From: Hydrogenophilaceae bacterium
GTDB lineage: Bacteria > Pseudomonadota > Gammaproteobacteria > Burkholderiales > Thiobacillaceae
Direction: 5' to 3'
NCBI GenBank assembly: GCA_024709485.1
Contig: JANJWO010000009.1
Span: forward strand, 1-64,000
DNA length: 64,000 nucleotides
Part shown: positions 44,369 to 54,030 of the stretch, one piece after another
Position numbering within the stretch: position 1 is the first letter of the stretch
Layout: the number at the start of each line of letters is the position of its first letter
The notes under the pieces: model-generated
What the model was told of the DNA's origin: nothing
Database searches by the model: none
What the model saw: only the letters and a program-made list of their open reading frames with translations
Position numbers and translations under genes: made by a program

Positions 44369-45078
44369 TGAAAGCGCTTTTGACCGTTTTGTTCTGCCTG
44401 AGTCTTGCGGCCTGTTCCGGCAACGCCATCCGGAACAAGGACGGCACCGCCTCCGAACGCGGCCTCAGCCTGTCCGGCATCGCGAAGAGCGACGTGGACG
44501 ACATCACCGAACTGACCCAGCGCGAAGCCATCGCCTGCCTGAAGCGCCTGGCCGAAAAACTCTACCGCCGCAACCCGTCCGAATTGGGCAAGAGCCCGCG
44601 CCAGGGCCTGGATGCCGCGATGGCCGACATCTTCGACCCGCTCAACCACTGGCACCTGTCGGCGCGCCGCAGCCTCGACTGGCAGGCCAGCATCAACAGC
44701 GCCTTCGATGCGAATTACCCGGGCGACCGCATCGCCGCCATGATGAAAGGCCTGCTGACCATGGTCATGGCCTCCTACGGCCACAAGACCGAGATCTACA
44801 TCCTGGACAGCCTCGATCCGCAAAAGCTGTACAACGCCGCGCGCAACATCGAGATCGTCGCCTGGCGCCTGGCGAACGCGAGAAACGACAGGCGCGAGCC
44901 GCTCCTGCTCAGCAACGGCCAGGACCCGGACGGCATCGCCAACTTGAGCTTCGAGCGCGAATTCGGCAAGCTGATCGCCGTCCAGGATCTGGGCGCCCGC
45001 ATCGTGGAAGGCAAGACCAACCGCGCCATTCGTTTCACGGTCGTCAACGTGGCGACCTTGGTTTTTTTACCCATCTAG
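44368..45078 (+). CDS. Lipoprotein of unknown function
   Basis: A 236-residue predicted lipoprotein; signal [13 protein letters not shown] with Cys16. The mature part has mixed alpha/beta, with [20 protein letters not shown] and [20 protein letters not shown]. No family is recognised by me. Its GTG start shares bases with the selO stop, so they are co-transcribed. It is followed after 13 bases by the FKBP gene. Confidence 0.8.
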   Translation: MKALLTVLFCLSLAACSGNAIRNKDGTASERGLSLSGIAKSDVDDITELTQREAIACLKRLAEKLYRRNPSELGKSPRQGLDAAMADIFDPLNHWHLSARRSLDWQASINSAFDANYPGDRIAAMMKGLLTMVMASYGHKTEIYILDSLDPQKLYNAARNIEIVAWRLANARNDRREPLLLSNGQDPDGIANLSFEREFGKLIAVQDLGARIVEGKTNRAIRFTVVNVATLVFLPI

Positions 45079-45091
45079 AAAAGGAACACAC

Positions 45092-45418
45092 ATGTCCGAA
45101 CTCATCATCGAAGACCTCACCATCGGCGACGGCGACGAAGCCGTGGCCGGCAACAACGTCGTGGTGCACTACACCGGCTGGCTGACCGACGGCGCGAAAT
45201 TCGATTCCAGCAAGGACCGCGACGACCCCTTCCTCTTCCGCCTCGGCGCCGGACAGGTCATCCGCGGCTGGGACCAGGGCGTGGCCGGCATGCGGATCGG
45301 CGGCAAGCGCAAGCTCACCATTCCGCCGGAGATGGCCTATGGCAGCCGCGGCGCCGGCGGCGTCATCCCGCCCAACGCCACCCTGGTGTTCGAGGTGGAG
45401 TTGCTGGCGATCCGCTGA
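45092..45418 (+). CDS. FKBP-type peptidyl-prolyl isomerase
   Basis: A 108-residue single-domain cytoplasmic FKBP. Conserved pieces: [60 protein letters not shown], and [17 protein letters not shown]. Active-site aromatic residues are all present. AAAGGA lies ten bases before the ATG. Confidence 0.97.
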   Translation: MSELIIEDLTIGDGDEAVAGNNVVVHYTGWLTDGAKFDSSKDRDDPFLFRLGAGQVIRGWDQGVAGMRIGGKRKLTIPPEMAYGSRGAGGVIPPNATLVFEVELLAIR

Positions 45419-45458
45419 TTCCGGGCCGGGACTGCAGGCCCGCAGCCGGGAAAGCGGC

Positions 45459-45884
45459 ATGCCGATGCGGCCCATGCGGCTTGCCCGCTATGTGTGGGCG
45501 GCGCCCTGCAGCGCGCTGGGCCTGGCGCTGGCCCTGCCCGCCCTGCTGCTGGGCGGCACGGCGCGGCCGGTTGGCGGCGTTCTCGAAATCTCGCTGGCGG
45601 CCGCGCTGCGCCGCCTGCGCCTGCGCCGGCTGCCGTTTCGCGCCATCACCTTCGGCCACGTGATACTCGGCACCAGCCGCACCAATCTGCGCCGACTGCG
45701 CGCGCACGAGCGTATCCACGTGCGCCAGTACGAGCAATGGGGCATCTTCTTCTTCCTGGCCTACCCGCTTTCCAGCCTGCTGCAGCTGCTGCAGGGCCGC
45801 AGCCCATACTGGCACAACTGGTTCGAGCGGCAGGCCCGCGCGAAGGCATCGCCCGCGGAATTTGGCCGGCACAAGGAAACTTGA
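45459..45884 (+). CDS. Membrane protein with an HExxH-like motif
   Basis: A 141-residue protein: two hydrophobic stretches ([20 protein letters not shown] and [17 protein letters not shown]) flank a segment with [20 protein letters not shown] is an HExxH motif as found in zinc proteases, with a further His/Gln nearby, but one motif in such a small protein is weak proof of enzyme activity. The family is conserved in proteobacteria without known function as far as I know. The macro-domain gene follows after two bases. Confidence 0.65.
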   Translation: MPMRPMRLARYVWAAPCSALGLALALPALLLGGTARPVGGVLEISLAAALRRLRLRRLPFRAITFGHVILGTSRTNLRRLRAHERIHVRQYEQWGIFFFLAYPLSSLLQLLQGRSPYWHNWFERQARAKASPAEFGRHKET

Positions 45885-45886
45885 CC

Positions 45887-46396
45887 ATGCCCGCCAGGCT
45901 GCGCGCCCTCCAGGCCGATATCACCACCCTCGCGCTGGACGCCATCGTCAATGCCGCCAACAACTCGCTGCTCGGCGGCGGCGGCGTGGACGGCGCGATT
46001 CATCGCGCCGCGGGCCCGCAACTGCTGGCGGAATGCCGCGGGCTGGGCGGCTGCGCCACCGGCGACGCCAAGCTCACCCGGGGCCACCTGCTGCCGGCGC
46101 GCTACGTCATCCACACCGTCGGCCCGGTGTGGCGCGGCGGCGCTCAAGGCGAGGCGGAACTGCTGGCTTCCTGCTACCGGCGCGCGCTCGAAGTGGCGGC
46201 GGAAAGCGGCCTGGCCAGCCTCGCCTTTCCGGCCATCAGCACCGGCGCCTACGGCTATCCCGCGGAGCCGGCCGCCAGGATCGCCGTGGGCGCCGTCCGC
46301 GAAGCCGCTCGAATTCACCCAACCGTCCGCGAAATCATTTTCTGCTGCCATTCGCGCAGCTGCCTCGACGTCTACGAAAAGCTGCTCAGCGCCTAG
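45887..46396 (+). CDS. Macro-domain O-acetyl-ADP-ribose deacetylase
   Basis: A 169-residue macro domain: [20 protein letters not shown] with catalytic Asn, [39 protein letters not shown], and [20 protein letters not shown] (the phosphate-binding loop). It removes acetyl or ADP-ribosyl groups, closest in length to YmdB. ATG at 45887 lies just after the preceding stop. Confidence 0.95.
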   Translation: MPARLRALQADITTLALDAIVNAANNSLLGGGGVDGAIHRAAGPQLLAECRGLGGCATGDAKLTRGHLLPARYVIHTVGPVWRGGAQGEAELLASCYRRALEVAAESGLASLAFPAISTGAYGYPAEPAARIAVGAVREAARIHPTVREIIFCCHSRSCLDVYEKLLSA

Positions 46397-46504
46397 CGCT
46401 GCGGCCGGCGCGGAACTCGGATGAGGAGCGGCCGCTCAAATGCCTGAGCGGAATTGGTCTAGTATCAATTCAAGTTCCCTTCGGTCACGGAAAAGGAGCC
46501 CTGC

Positions 46505-47281
46505 ATGAGCACGCTTTCGATCAAACCCGACACCCGCAACATCGACCTGCCCGCGATCCGGCGCGTGGAGGCGGGCCATGTGCTGCTGTGGCTGAAACAT
46601 GGCTGGAAGGACTTGTTGCGCAACTGGCCTGTATCTCTCGGCACCGGCATACTGTTCACCCTGCTCGGCTACCTGTTGATGGAATACGCCTGGGCGCGTC
46701 CGCATCTGGCGCTGACGCTGACCAGCGGCTTCCTGCTGATATCGCCTTTTCTCGCCATCGTCTTCTACGAGCTGTCGCGCCGGCACGAGACAGCGCGCAC
46801 GCCGCGCTTCGAAGGCGTGCGCAGGAATGCGGCATCGATCGGCATGTACGCCCTGCTGCTCGCCTTCGTCCTGAGCAGCTGGGAACGCATTTCCGCCATC
46901 CTGGTGGGACTGTTCTCGAATGGCGAACTGCTCGTCGGCGGCAGATTCTCGTACGCCCTGCTGTTCAGCCAGGCGCAGCTCGGCTTCACCGTTCTCTATT
47001 TGCTGGCCGGCGGCGTGCTGGCAGCGCTGGTGTTCGCGCTGTCGGCGGTGTCGCTGCCCATGCTGATGGACCGCCGGGTGGATTTCGTCACCGCCATCGT
47101 GACCAGCCTTTGGGTGGTGCGTAAGAATCCCCTGACCATGCTGGTTTGGGCATTCTTGATCGGGGCGCTGACCCTGCTGGCCCAGCTGCTCTGGCTGGTT
47201 CCGCTGGCGCTCATCTTCCCCCTGCTGGGGCATGCCACCTGGCACGCCTACCGCGACCTGGTCACGCGCCACCAGGCCTGA
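46505..47281 (+). CDS. DUF2189 family membrane protein
   Basis: A 258-residue protein with a short polar N-terminus and six membrane segments. Family features: LWLKHGWKDLLRNWPVSLGT, GFLLISPFLAIVFYELSRRH, and VVRKNPLTMLVWAFLIGAL. DUF2189 proteins are often near cytochrome oxidase genes, but the role is unknown. AAAGGAG precedes the ATG. Confidence 0.85.
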   Translation: MSTLSIKPDTRNIDLPAIRRVEAGHVLLWLKHGWKDLLRNWPVSLGTGILFTLLGYLLMEYAWARPHLALTLTSGFLLISPFLAIVFYELSRRHETARTPRFEGVRRNAASIGMYALLLAFVLSSWERISAILVGLFSNGELLVGGRFSYALLFSQAQLGFTVLYLLAGGVLAALVFALSAVSLPMLMDRRVDFVTAIVTSLWVVRKNPLTMLVWAFLIGALTLLAQLLWLVPLALIFPLLGHATWHAYRDLVTRHQA

Positions 47282-47293
47282 CAGGCCCTCGGC

Positions 47294-48604
47294 TCAAGCC
47301 TTGGCGCCGTCAGCCGTTTCGGCGGCGGGGTCGAAGCGCAGCCTGCAATGGGTTTCGCGCGTGAGCGCCAGGCAGAGCACGGCGCCGCAGGCGCTCAGCG
47401 CGAGCCAGAGGAAGGCGGAACGATAGGCGCCGGCATCGTAGATGCGCGCGCCCTCGGCCATGCCGCCGTGCCAGCCGCGGTCCAGCAGCCAGCCCAGCGC
47501 GCTTTGCAGGATCGCGGTCAGGGCGAGCACGGAGGTATTGACCACGCCGCCGACCGTCCCGCCCGCGCCCGGATGGTTGGCTTCGCGCGCGAAGGCGAAA
47601 CCGATGATGATGCCGCCCGCCGCAAAGCCGGTGAAGGCAAACAGCGCATAGCGCGCGGGCAGGGGCATCTCGGGCACGGCGAGCAGCGCGGCCCAGCCGC
47701 CCGCGCTGGCCGCGGCGGCGCACGCATAAGGCAGCCGGCGCAGGCCGATGCGGTCGGAGAGCGCGCCCAGCAGCGGACCGCCCAGGGCATAGCCGAGGAA
47801 CATGGCGGCGGTGAGGCTCGCTGCCTGGCTGCGCGCCATGCCGTGGACCTGGGTCAGATACGGCACCCCCCAAAGCCCGGCGAAGGTCAGCACCGGCGCG
47901 GCCAGCAGCCCGGCGGCGAAAAACAGCAGCCAGGTCTCGCGCCGGGAAACCACCGATTTCAGGCTGGCGCCCAGCGGCATGCCGCCGTTCAGCGCATGCG
48001 GATGCGCGTGGCTGGCATAGCCGCGCTCACCCGGATCATCGCGCACCCACAGCCAGATGGCGCCACCCAGCGCCAGCGTGACCGCAGCGCTGGCCATGAG
48101 CGACGCGCGCCAGCCGATGGCGGCCACCGCCTCGGCCAGCGGCACGCCGGCCAGAATGCCGCCGATATTGCCGATCAGCAGGGAAACGCCGGTCACGGTC
48201 GCAAAGCGGTTGGCCGGGAACCAGTGTCCGGCCAGCTTCATGGCGGCGACGAAGGCCACCCCGAACGAAGCGCCCATCAAGCCGCGGCCCAGCATCGCCT
48301 GTCCCAGGCTGTCCGCGCTGGCGAACAGCAGGATGCCGCCCGAGCCGGTCACGGCGGCGACCGCCGCCAGCCAGCGCGGCCCCCTGGCATCGGCCAGCAT
48401 GCCGCTGATGACCTGCATGCAGGCCTCGGCATAGAAATACGTCGCGGAAAGCGTGCCCAGCAGCGCGGCCGCGATGGAAAATTCGCGCATCAGTTCGCCC
48501 ACCATCACCGCCGGCGCGACGCGCTGGAAGAAGCCGGCGAAGAACAGGGCTGCGACCAGCCCCCAGGTCAGCCAGGCCAACGCGGCGGGCGGCGGGCGCT
48601 GCAT
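47294..48604 (-). CDS. MFS transporter
   Basis: A 436-residue major-facilitator permease with twelve helices; loop 2-3 motif ISGMLADARGPRWLAAV and family signature AMLGRGLMGASFGVAFVAAM. Substrate unknown. It begins four bases after queD on the same strand, so both are on one transcript; no specific transport of queuosine precursors can be claimed. Confidence 0.9.
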   Translation of the reverse strand: MQRPPPAALAWLTWGLVAALFFAGFFQRVAPAVMVGELMREFSIAAALLGTLSATYFYAEACMQVISGMLADARGPRWLAAVAAVTGSGGILLFASADSLGQAMLGRGLMGASFGVAFVAAMKLAGHWFPANRFATVTGVSLLIGNIGGILAGVPLAEAVAAIGWRASLMASAAVTLALGGAIWLWVRDDPGERGYASHAHPHALNGGMPLGASLKSVVSRRETWLLFFAAGLLAAPVLTFAGLWGVPYLTQVHGMARSQAASLTAAMFLGYALGGPLLGALSDRIGLRRLPYACAAAASAGGWAALLAVPEMPLPARYALFAFTGFAAGGIIIGFAFAREANHPGAGGTVGGVVNTSVLALTAILQSALGWLLDRGWHGGMAEGARIYDAGAYRSAFLWLALSACGAVLCLALTRETHCRLRFDPAAETADGAKA

Positions 48605-48608
48605 GCCC

Positions 48609-48965
48609 TCAGTCGCCGGTGTAGACGCAGCCGGAGCGCTGGGTTTCCTGCACGATGATCCTGCACAGGCCGGGCACGGCAGGCTTGAGCCGCTGCCATA
48701 TCCAGCGCGCGAGATTTTCCGAGGTGGGGTTGTCCAGGCCCGCGATGTCGTTCAGATAGCGGTGGTCGATCTGCTGCCGGATCGGCGCAAAGGCGGCGTC
48801 CAGATCGGCGAAATCCATCACCCAGCCGCTGGCGGGATCGACCGGACCGCTGACGCAGACCTGTATCTGGAACGAATGGCCGTGCACGTTCGCACAGGGA
48901 TGCGAAGCCGGCAGCCCCGGCAATTTGCGCGCGGCTTCGACGTGGTAGATGTTGAAGATTTCCAT
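48609..48965 (-). CDS. queD: 6-carboxy-tetrahydropterin synthase QueD
   Basis: A 118-residue enzyme for the second step of queuosine synthesis. Zinc ligands and core: FNIYHVEAARKLPG, CANVHGHSFQIQVCVSGPVD, WVMDFADLDAAFAPIRQQID, HRYLNDIAGLDNPTSENLAR, and VQETQRSGCVYTGD. The catalytic Cys, Asp and His are present. Confidence 0.93.
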   Translation of the reverse strand: MEIFNIYHVEAARKLPGLPASHPCANVHGHSFQIQVCVSGPVDPASGWVMDFADLDAAFAPIRQQIDHRYLNDIAGLDNPTSENLARWIWQRLKPAVPGLCRIIVQETQRSGCVYTGD

Positions 48966-49070
48966 TTATTTTTTCCGAACAATGCATCAAGCCTGTCGCG
49001 CGCGCTTGAAGGCGCCGCAGCGCCGGCAGTGCAGTGCTTCCATGGCGCTATGTTAACCTCATCAGGATAT

Positions 49071-49724
49071 ATGGATTCGCCTCTCGAGCAACTCGACCTC
49101 GGCCAGTGGGCCTGGGAATTCCTGCGCCGCAACCCGGCCTATCAGGCGGATTACCGCGAATTCATCCAAACCTGGCGGGCGCTGGAAGCCGACTACGGCG
49201 CCCCGCCCCATCGCGATTTCCCGCGCTGGAAGAACGACCCGCGCGCGTCGCGCCCGGCCTGGGATCCGGCCCTTGGCACCGGCGCCGCCTGCGTGACCGA
49301 CGAGGAAGACAAGCAATTGATCGAATGCTGGATGGGCGCGAAATGGGGCTTCTACCAGTTCCCGCAGGATCCGCATCTCGCTGCCTGGCAGCTGGAGGCG
49401 CCCATGAACTGGCGGCCGCCGCCCGGATATCGCTTCGACCGGCCGGCCGCCGGCGAAACCGACCTCCTGCTGGCATTCGATCTTGCCCTGCCTTTGCCGG
49501 CCCAGTTCGAGGCTGCCAAGCGCCATCTCGTCAGCCGGCAGCTTGCCTTGAAAAGAAAGGGGCTGGCGGTGCCGCGCACGCTCGAGAACCAGCGCGCCCA
49601 TTGGGCGGAACTGCTCGCGGCCTGGGACGGTCAATCCGGCGCCCGGCTCGACGAGGCGCGCGCCATGGTCGAATGCGGCTATCGCGAAATCCTGCGCCTG
49701 CAGGGCAAGGCGCAAACCGCCTGA
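49071..49724 (+). CDS. DUF6499-type regulator-like protein
   Basis: A 217-residue protein. Its N-terminus (QWAWEFLRRNPAYQADYREF) matches the DUF6499 'transcriptional regulator' domain usually carried by ICE and plasmid genes; the C-terminus is helical (EAAKRHLVSRQLALKRKGLA). ATG at 49071 has AGGA before it; one 21 bases upstream is possible. No element genes surround it, so it is either an old transferred gene or a domesticated family member. Confidence 0.75.
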   Translation: MDSPLEQLDLGQWAWEFLRRNPAYQADYREFIQTWRALEADYGAPPHRDFPRWKNDPRASRPAWDPALGTGAACVTDEEDKQLIECWMGAKWGFYQFPQDPHLAAWQLEAPMNWRPPPGYRFDRPAAGETDLLLAFDLALPLPAQFEAAKRHLVSRQLALKRKGLAVPRTLENQRAHWAELLAAWDGQSGARLDEARAMVECGYREILRLQGKAQTA

Positions 49725-49787
49725 ACGTTCACGGGCTACAATTCTTTTATTCGTATTCGTTTTGTTTTATTGAACCAGGAAAAAATC

Positions 49788-50585
49788 ATGGCAATGGATG
49801 TAGTGGATTTTGAAATTTTCGGCGAAGACATGCAGTACGTGGAAATCGAGCTGGACCCGGGCGAGGCCGCCATCGGCGAGGCCGGCGCCATGATGTACAT
49901 GGACCCGGACATCGACATGGACACCATCTTCGGCGACGGCTCGGCCCAGCAGGGCGGTTTCTTCGGCAAGCTGATGGGCGCGGGCAAGCGGCTTCTCACC
50001 GGCGAATCGCTGTTCACCACGGTGTACCAGAACCAGGGCCGCGGCAAGCGCCGCGTGGCCTTCGCCGCGCCCTACCCCGGCCGCATCCTGCCCATGGACT
50101 TGAGCCAGCTCGGCGGCACGCTGATCTGTCAGAAGGATTCCTTCCTGTGCGCGGCCAAGGGCGTGTCGCTCGGCATCGCCTTCCAGCAGAAGCTGGGCGT
50201 GGGCCTGTTCGGCGGCGAGGGCTTCATCATGCAGAAACTGGAAGGCGACGGCCTCGCCTTCGTGCACGCCGGCGGCATGCTGATGGAGCGCGAACTCGGC
50301 GCGGGCGAAACCCTGCGCGTGGACACCGGCTGCATCGCCGCGCTGTCGCCCACCGTGAACTACGACATCCAGTACGTCGGCAAGCTCAAATCCGCCTTGT
50401 TCGGCGGCGAAGGCCTGTTCTTCGCCACGCTGACCGGGCCCGGCAAGGTCTGGCTGCAGTCGCTGCCGCTGTCCAGGCTCGCCAACCGCATCGTCATGGC
50501 AGCGCCCGCGGCGGGCGGACGCCAGGTGGGCGAAGGCTCGATCCTGGGCGGATTCGGCGGCCTGCTCGACGGCGACAACGGCTAA
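49788..50585 (+). CDS. TIGR00266/AIM24-family protein
   Basis: A 265-residue beta-rich protein of the AIM24-like family: [60 protein letters not shown], and [20 protein letters not shown]. The bacterial function is unknown; members are often next to stress genes. AGGA ten bases before the ATG at 49788. It is followed by a hairpin element and the efflux genes. Confidence 0.9.
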   Translation: MAMDVVDFEIFGEDMQYVEIELDPGEAAIGEAGAMMYMDPDIDMDTIFGDGSAQQGGFFGKLMGAGKRLLTGESLFTTVYQNQGRGKRRVAFAAPYPGRILPMDLSQLGGTLICQKDSFLCAAKGVSLGIAFQQKLGVGLFGGEGFIMQKLEGDGLAFVHAGGMLMERELGAGETLRVDTGCIAALSPTVNYDIQYVGKLKSALFGGEGLFFATLTGPGKVWLQSLPLSRLANRIVMAAPAAGGRQVGEGSILGGFGGLLDGDNG

Positions 50586-50615
50586 CTTTTTAAACTGCAA
50601 TTCACAGCGAGGTTG

Positions 50616-50674
50616 AAGGGAGGAACGGGCGCGAATCGAAACGAACCCTCGCTTGAAGCGCGCCTTCCTCCCTT
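50616..50674. repeat. Purine-rich inverted repeat before the efflux adaptor
   Basis: AAGGGAGGAACGGGCGCG (50616-50633) pairs with CGCGCCTTCCTCCCTT (50659-50674), with only a two-base bulge. A competing pair GCGAGG (50607) with CCTCGC (50647) would exclude the first hairpin. It ends 24 bases before the adaptor's start and may affect its translation or transcription. Confidence 0.75.
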
Positions 50675-50698
50675 AACACTTCCCGACAGGAGCCCATC

Positions 50699-51847
50699 AT
50701 CGCCCGTTCCAGCCTGATCAAGATCGCGTTTGCGCTGGCCGCCGCGCTTGGCCTGGCCGCTGCCGCCTGGTGGCTGCTCCGCCCCCAGCCCATCGAGGTC
50801 AGCGTCGCCACGGTCGATGCAGGGCTGGTCGAGGCCACCGTGGTCAACACCCGGGCCGGCACGGTGGAAGCCTGCCGCCGCTCCAAGCTCGCGCTGCCAG
50901 CAGGCGGCCAGATCAGCCAGATGTGGGTCAAGGAGGGCGAGCGCGTGAAGCGCGGGCAGAAGCTGCTGGAACTGTGGAACCGCGACTTGTCCGCGCAGGC
51001 CGAACTGGCGCAGCGCCAGCTGGCCACGGCGCAGCAGCAGCAGCGCCAGGCCTGCATCCTCGCGGAGAATGCGCGCATCGAAGCCGGGCGCGCCGAGGCG
51101 CTGGCGGCCAAAGGCTTTGTCAGTTCGCAGCGCGTGGACGACGCCCGCGCCCAGGCACGCGCGCAGACCGCCGCCTGCGATGCCGCCCGCACCGAGGTGA
51201 AACGCGCGCAAAGCCAGATCGGCGTGGCGCGCGCCGGCCTGGAAAGGACCGTATTGGTGGCACCCTTCGACGGCATCGTGGCGCAGGTCACCGGCGAGGT
51301 CGGCGAGTTCACCACGCCCTCGCCGCCCGGCATTCCCACGCCGCCGGCAGTGGACCTGATCGACGACAGCTGCCTCTACGTCACCGCGCCCATGGACGAG
51401 ATCGACGCGCCCAAGATCCGGCCCGGCATGCCGGCCAGGATCGCCCTCGACGCCCTGCCCGGCCGCACCTTTCCCGGCACGGTGCGGCGCGTCGCGCCCT
51501 ATGTCACGGAAGTGGAAAAGCAGGCGCGCACCGTGGATGTGGAAGTCGATTTCCAGCACCCCGACGAGGTGCCCCGCAATCTGCTCGCCGGCTACAGCGC
51601 GGACGTCGAGATCATCCTGGAAGCGCGCGACAAGGTGCTGCGCCTGCCCACCCAGGCCATCCTCGAAGGCAACAAGGTGCTGGTGCTGGAAAAGGACGGC
51701 AGGCTGGCCGAGAAAACCCTCACCCCCGGCCTCGCCAACTGGGCCTACACCGAGGTGGCCAAAGGCCTGCAAAAGGGCGAGCGCGTGGTGTCGAGCTTCG
51801 AGAGTGAAGCCATCAAGGCGGGCGCGCTGGCCAGGGCCCGGCAATGA
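50699..51847 (+). CDS. Periplasmic adaptor (HlyD/MacA-type) of an efflux system, AUC start
   Basis: A 382-residue adaptor. N-terminal anchor LIKIAFALAAALGLAAAAWW, then lipoyl-like halves (GGQISQMWVKEGERVKRGQK and VAPFDGIVAQVTGEVGEF) around a coiled coil, and a C-terminal barrel (LPTQAILEGNKVLVLEKDG). No ATG, GTG or TTG precedes the anchor in frame; the nearest upstream stop is TGA about 45 bases before. AGGAG stands seven bases before ATC at 50699, which is the likely start. The first usual codon, GTG at 50840, would remove the anchor. Works with the ATPase and permeases downstream. Confidence 0.8.
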   Translation: MARSSLIKIAFALAAALGLAAAAWWLLRPQPIEVSVATVDAGLVEATVVNTRAGTVEACRRSKLALPAGGQISQMWVKEGERVKRGQKLLELWNRDLSAQAELAQRQLATAQQQQRQACILAENARIEAGRAEALAAKGFVSSQRVDDARAQARAQTAACDAARTEVKRAQSQIGVARAGLERTVLVAPFDGIVAQVTGEVGEFTTPSPPGIPTPPAVDLIDDSCLYVTAPMDEIDAPKIRPGMPARIALDALPGRTFPGTVRRVAPYVTEVEKQARTVDVEVDFQHPDEVPRNLLAGYSADVEIILEARDKVLRLPTQAILEGNKVLVLEKDGRLAEKTLTPGLANWAYTEVAKGLQKGERVVSSFESEAIKAGALARARQ

Positions 51848-51858
51848 CCCCAATTTAA

Positions 51859-52530
51859 ATGATCGAGCTCAGCGGCATCTCCCGCATCTTCACCATGGGC
51901 GACCAGGAGGTGCGCGCGCTCAACCGCATCAATCTCAGGATCGGGCCGGGCGAATACCTCTCGGTGATGGGGCCGTCCGGTTCCGGCAAATCCACCCTGC
52001 TCAACATCATCGGCCTGCTCGACCTGCCGACCCACGGCACCTATCGCCTGGAAAGCCGCGACGTCACCGCGCTCTCCGAAGCCGAGCAGGCCAAGGTGCG
52101 GCGCGAGCGCATCGGCTTCATCTTCCAGTCCTTCCATCTGGTGCCGCGGCTGACCGCCGCCGAGAACATCGAGCTGCCGCTGATACTTGAAGGCCTGCCG
52201 CCCGCCGAGCGCCAGGCGCGGGTGCAAGCCGCGCTGCAGCAGATCGACCTTTCCGACCGCGCCCACCACCGCCCGGCCGAACTCTCCGGCGGCCAGCGCC
52301 AGCGCGTGGCCATCGCGCGCGCCACCATCCTCAACCCGGCCGTGCTGCTGGCGGACGAGCCCACCGGCAACCTCGACCACAAGACCGGCGCCGAAGTGGT
52401 GGCGCTGCTGGAGAAACTGCACCACGCCGGCACCACGGTCATCGTCGTCACCCACGACCGCGAGCTCGGCGGGCGCGCGCACCGCCGCATCCAGATGCGC
52501 GACGGCGAGATCGTGGGGGACGAGTCATGA
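51859..52530 (+). CDS. ABC transporter ATP-binding protein (MacB/LolD type)
   Basis: A 223-residue ATPase: Walker A GPSGSGKSTLLNIIG, signature LSGGQRQRVAIARA, Walker B VLLADEPTGNLDHKT, and H-loop VTHDRE. The LolD/MacB class drives mechanotransmission exporters with FtsX-like permeases rather than importers. It begins 11 bases after the adaptor and precedes two permease genes. Confidence 0.96.
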   Translation: MIELSGISRIFTMGDQEVRALNRINLRIGPGEYLSVMGPSGSGKSTLLNIIGLLDLPTHGTYRLESRDVTALSEAEQAKVRRERIGFIFQSFHLVPRLTAAENIELPLILEGLPPAERQARVQAALQQIDLSDRAHHRPAELSGGQRQRVAIARATILNPAVLLADEPTGNLDHKTGAEVVALLEKLHHAGTTVIVVTHDRELGGRAHRRIQMRDGEIVGDES

Positions 52531-52540
52531 AACAAACCGA

Positions 52541-52695
52541 ACACAGAGGAAGCAGAGGCAACAGAGGAAAACCGTTTTTTAACCACGGAGTTCGCGGAGG
52601 ACGCAGAGTTTTATTCGGCTTTCTTCTGCGTGCTCTGAGAATTCCGCGGTTCGGATTCCTTTCGCCTTACTCTGGTCCCTCTGTTTCCTCTGTGT
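52541..52695. repeat. 155-base inverted-repeat element with ACAGAGG motifs
   Basis: ACACAGAGGAAGCAGAGGC (52541-52559) faces ACACAGAGGAAACAGAGGG read on the minus strand from 52695 to 52677, 17 of 19 matching. Inside, ACGCAGA with TCTGCGT and other short pairs extend the hairpin, and ACAGAGG motifs recur about every nine bases. The whole has the form of a miniature inverted-repeat element without a gene. Confidence 0.75.
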
Positions 52696-52709
52696 AAGGC
52701 GCATTTGCG

Positions 52710-53912
52710 ATGGTCCTCAAGGACGCCCTCACCCTCTCCTACCGCACCGTGGTCAGCTACCGGCTGCGCGCCCTGCTCATTCTGCTGGCGATGGCGCTGG
52801 GCGTGGCGGCGGTGGTGGTGCTGACCGCGCTGGGCGACGGCGCGCGGCGCTTCGTGGTCAGCCAGTTCGCCTCGCTCGGCACCAACCTCATCATCGTGCT
52901 GCCCGGGCGCGCCGAGACTTCCGGCGGCTTTCCCGGCGCGCTGGTGGGGCAGACGCCGCGCGACCTCACTCTCGACGATGCCGCCAGCCTCGCCACGCTG
53001 CGCGGGGTGATGCGCTACGCCCCGCTCAATGTTGGCGCATCCGAAATCAGCGCGGGCGGCCGTCTGCGCGAAGTCACCGTGCTGGGCAGCACGGCCGAGC
53101 TCATCCCCATCCGCAACATGAAGTTCGCGCAAGGCAGGTTCACCGCCGGCAGCGGCCCCAACCCGGCCGAGATCGTGCTGGGTTCGGCGCTGGCGCGCGA
53201 ACTGTTTCCCGCGGGCGATGCCATGGGCCAGCGCCTCCGCCTCGGCGACCGGCGTTTCCGCGTGACCGGCGTGCTGGCTTCGCAGGGCGAAAGCATGGGC
53301 TTCAACACCGACGAGATCGCCGTCATTCCGATCGACCACGCGCAATCGCTGCTCAACACCCAGTCGCTGTTCCGCATCCTGATCGAAGCGCAAAGCCGCA
53401 GCATGATCGAACCGGTGAAGGCGGCGATCCGCAGCACCCTCACCGTGCGCCACGACGGCGAGGAGGATGTCACCGTCATCACCCAGGATGCCGTGCTCTC
53501 GACCTTCGACCGCATCTTCCGCGCCCTCACCTTCGCCGTTTCCGGCATTGCCGCCATCAGCCTGGCCGTGGCCGGCATCCTGGTGATGAACGTGATGCTG
53601 GTCGCGGTCAGCCAGCGCACCGCCGAGATCGGCCTGTTGAAGGCGCTGGGCGCGACCAGGCAGGACATCAAGCGCCTGTTCCTGCTGGAAACCCTGTGGC
53701 TGGCGCTGGCCGGCGCCGGCGTCGGCATCGCGCTCGGCTATGCCGGCAGCCTCGGGCTGCGTCTCGCCTATCCGCAGCTTCCCGCCTACCCGCCGGCCTG
53801 GGCCAGCCTCGCCGCCATCGCCACCGCCATCCTCACCGGCATCGCCGCGAGCCTGCTGCCGGCCAGCCGCGCGGCCAGGCTCAATCCGGTGCTGGCGCTA
53901 TCGAAACGATGA
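52710..53912 (+). CDS. FtsX/MacB-type ABC permease (first)
   Basis: A 400-residue permease: one N-terminal helix (LRALLILLAMALGVAAVVVL), a periplasmic MacB-core domain of about 220 residues, then three C-terminal helices (AIRSTL to AEIGLLKALGATRQDIKRLF). The IGLLKALGATR segment is the family hallmark contacting the ATPase. No own ATPase domain. It follows the inverted-repeat element. Confidence 0.94.
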   Translation: MVLKDALTLSYRTVVSYRLRALLILLAMALGVAAVVVLTALGDGARRFVVSQFASLGTNLIIVLPGRAETSGGFPGALVGQTPRDLTLDDAASLATLRGVMRYAPLNVGASEISAGGRLREVTVLGSTAELIPIRNMKFAQGRFTAGSGPNPAEIVLGSALARELFPAGDAMGQRLRLGDRRFRVTGVLASQGESMGFNTDEIAVIPIDHAQSLLNTQSLFRILIEAQSRSMIEPVKAAIRSTLTVRHDGEEDVTVITQDAVLSTFDRIFRALTFAVSGIAAISLAVAGILVMNVMLVAVSQRTAEIGLLKALGATRQDIKRLFLLETLWLALAGAGVGIALGYAGSLGLRLAYPQLPAYPPAWASLAAIATAILTGIAASLLPASRAARLNPVLALSKR

Positions 53913-53938
53913 AACACATGGCTCAATCTTGCTTGAAC

Positions 53939-54002
53939 AAGGAGGACAGGAGGACAGGAGGCGTGCTTTTTATGGTTTTACTCCTGCCCTCCTGTCCGCT
54001 TT
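53939..54002. repeat. Inverted repeat of AGGAGGAC units between the two permeases
   Basis: An eight-base unit AGGAGGAC repeats nearly three times (53939-53961), and its inverted copy CTCCTGCCCTCCTGTCC lies at 53981-53997, giving a hairpin of about 18 pairs with a T-rich loop. It ends 28 bases before the next start codon. Confidence 0.75.
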
Positions 54003-54030
54003 GTAAGATTATTCTTCCTGCCTGGCCAGC

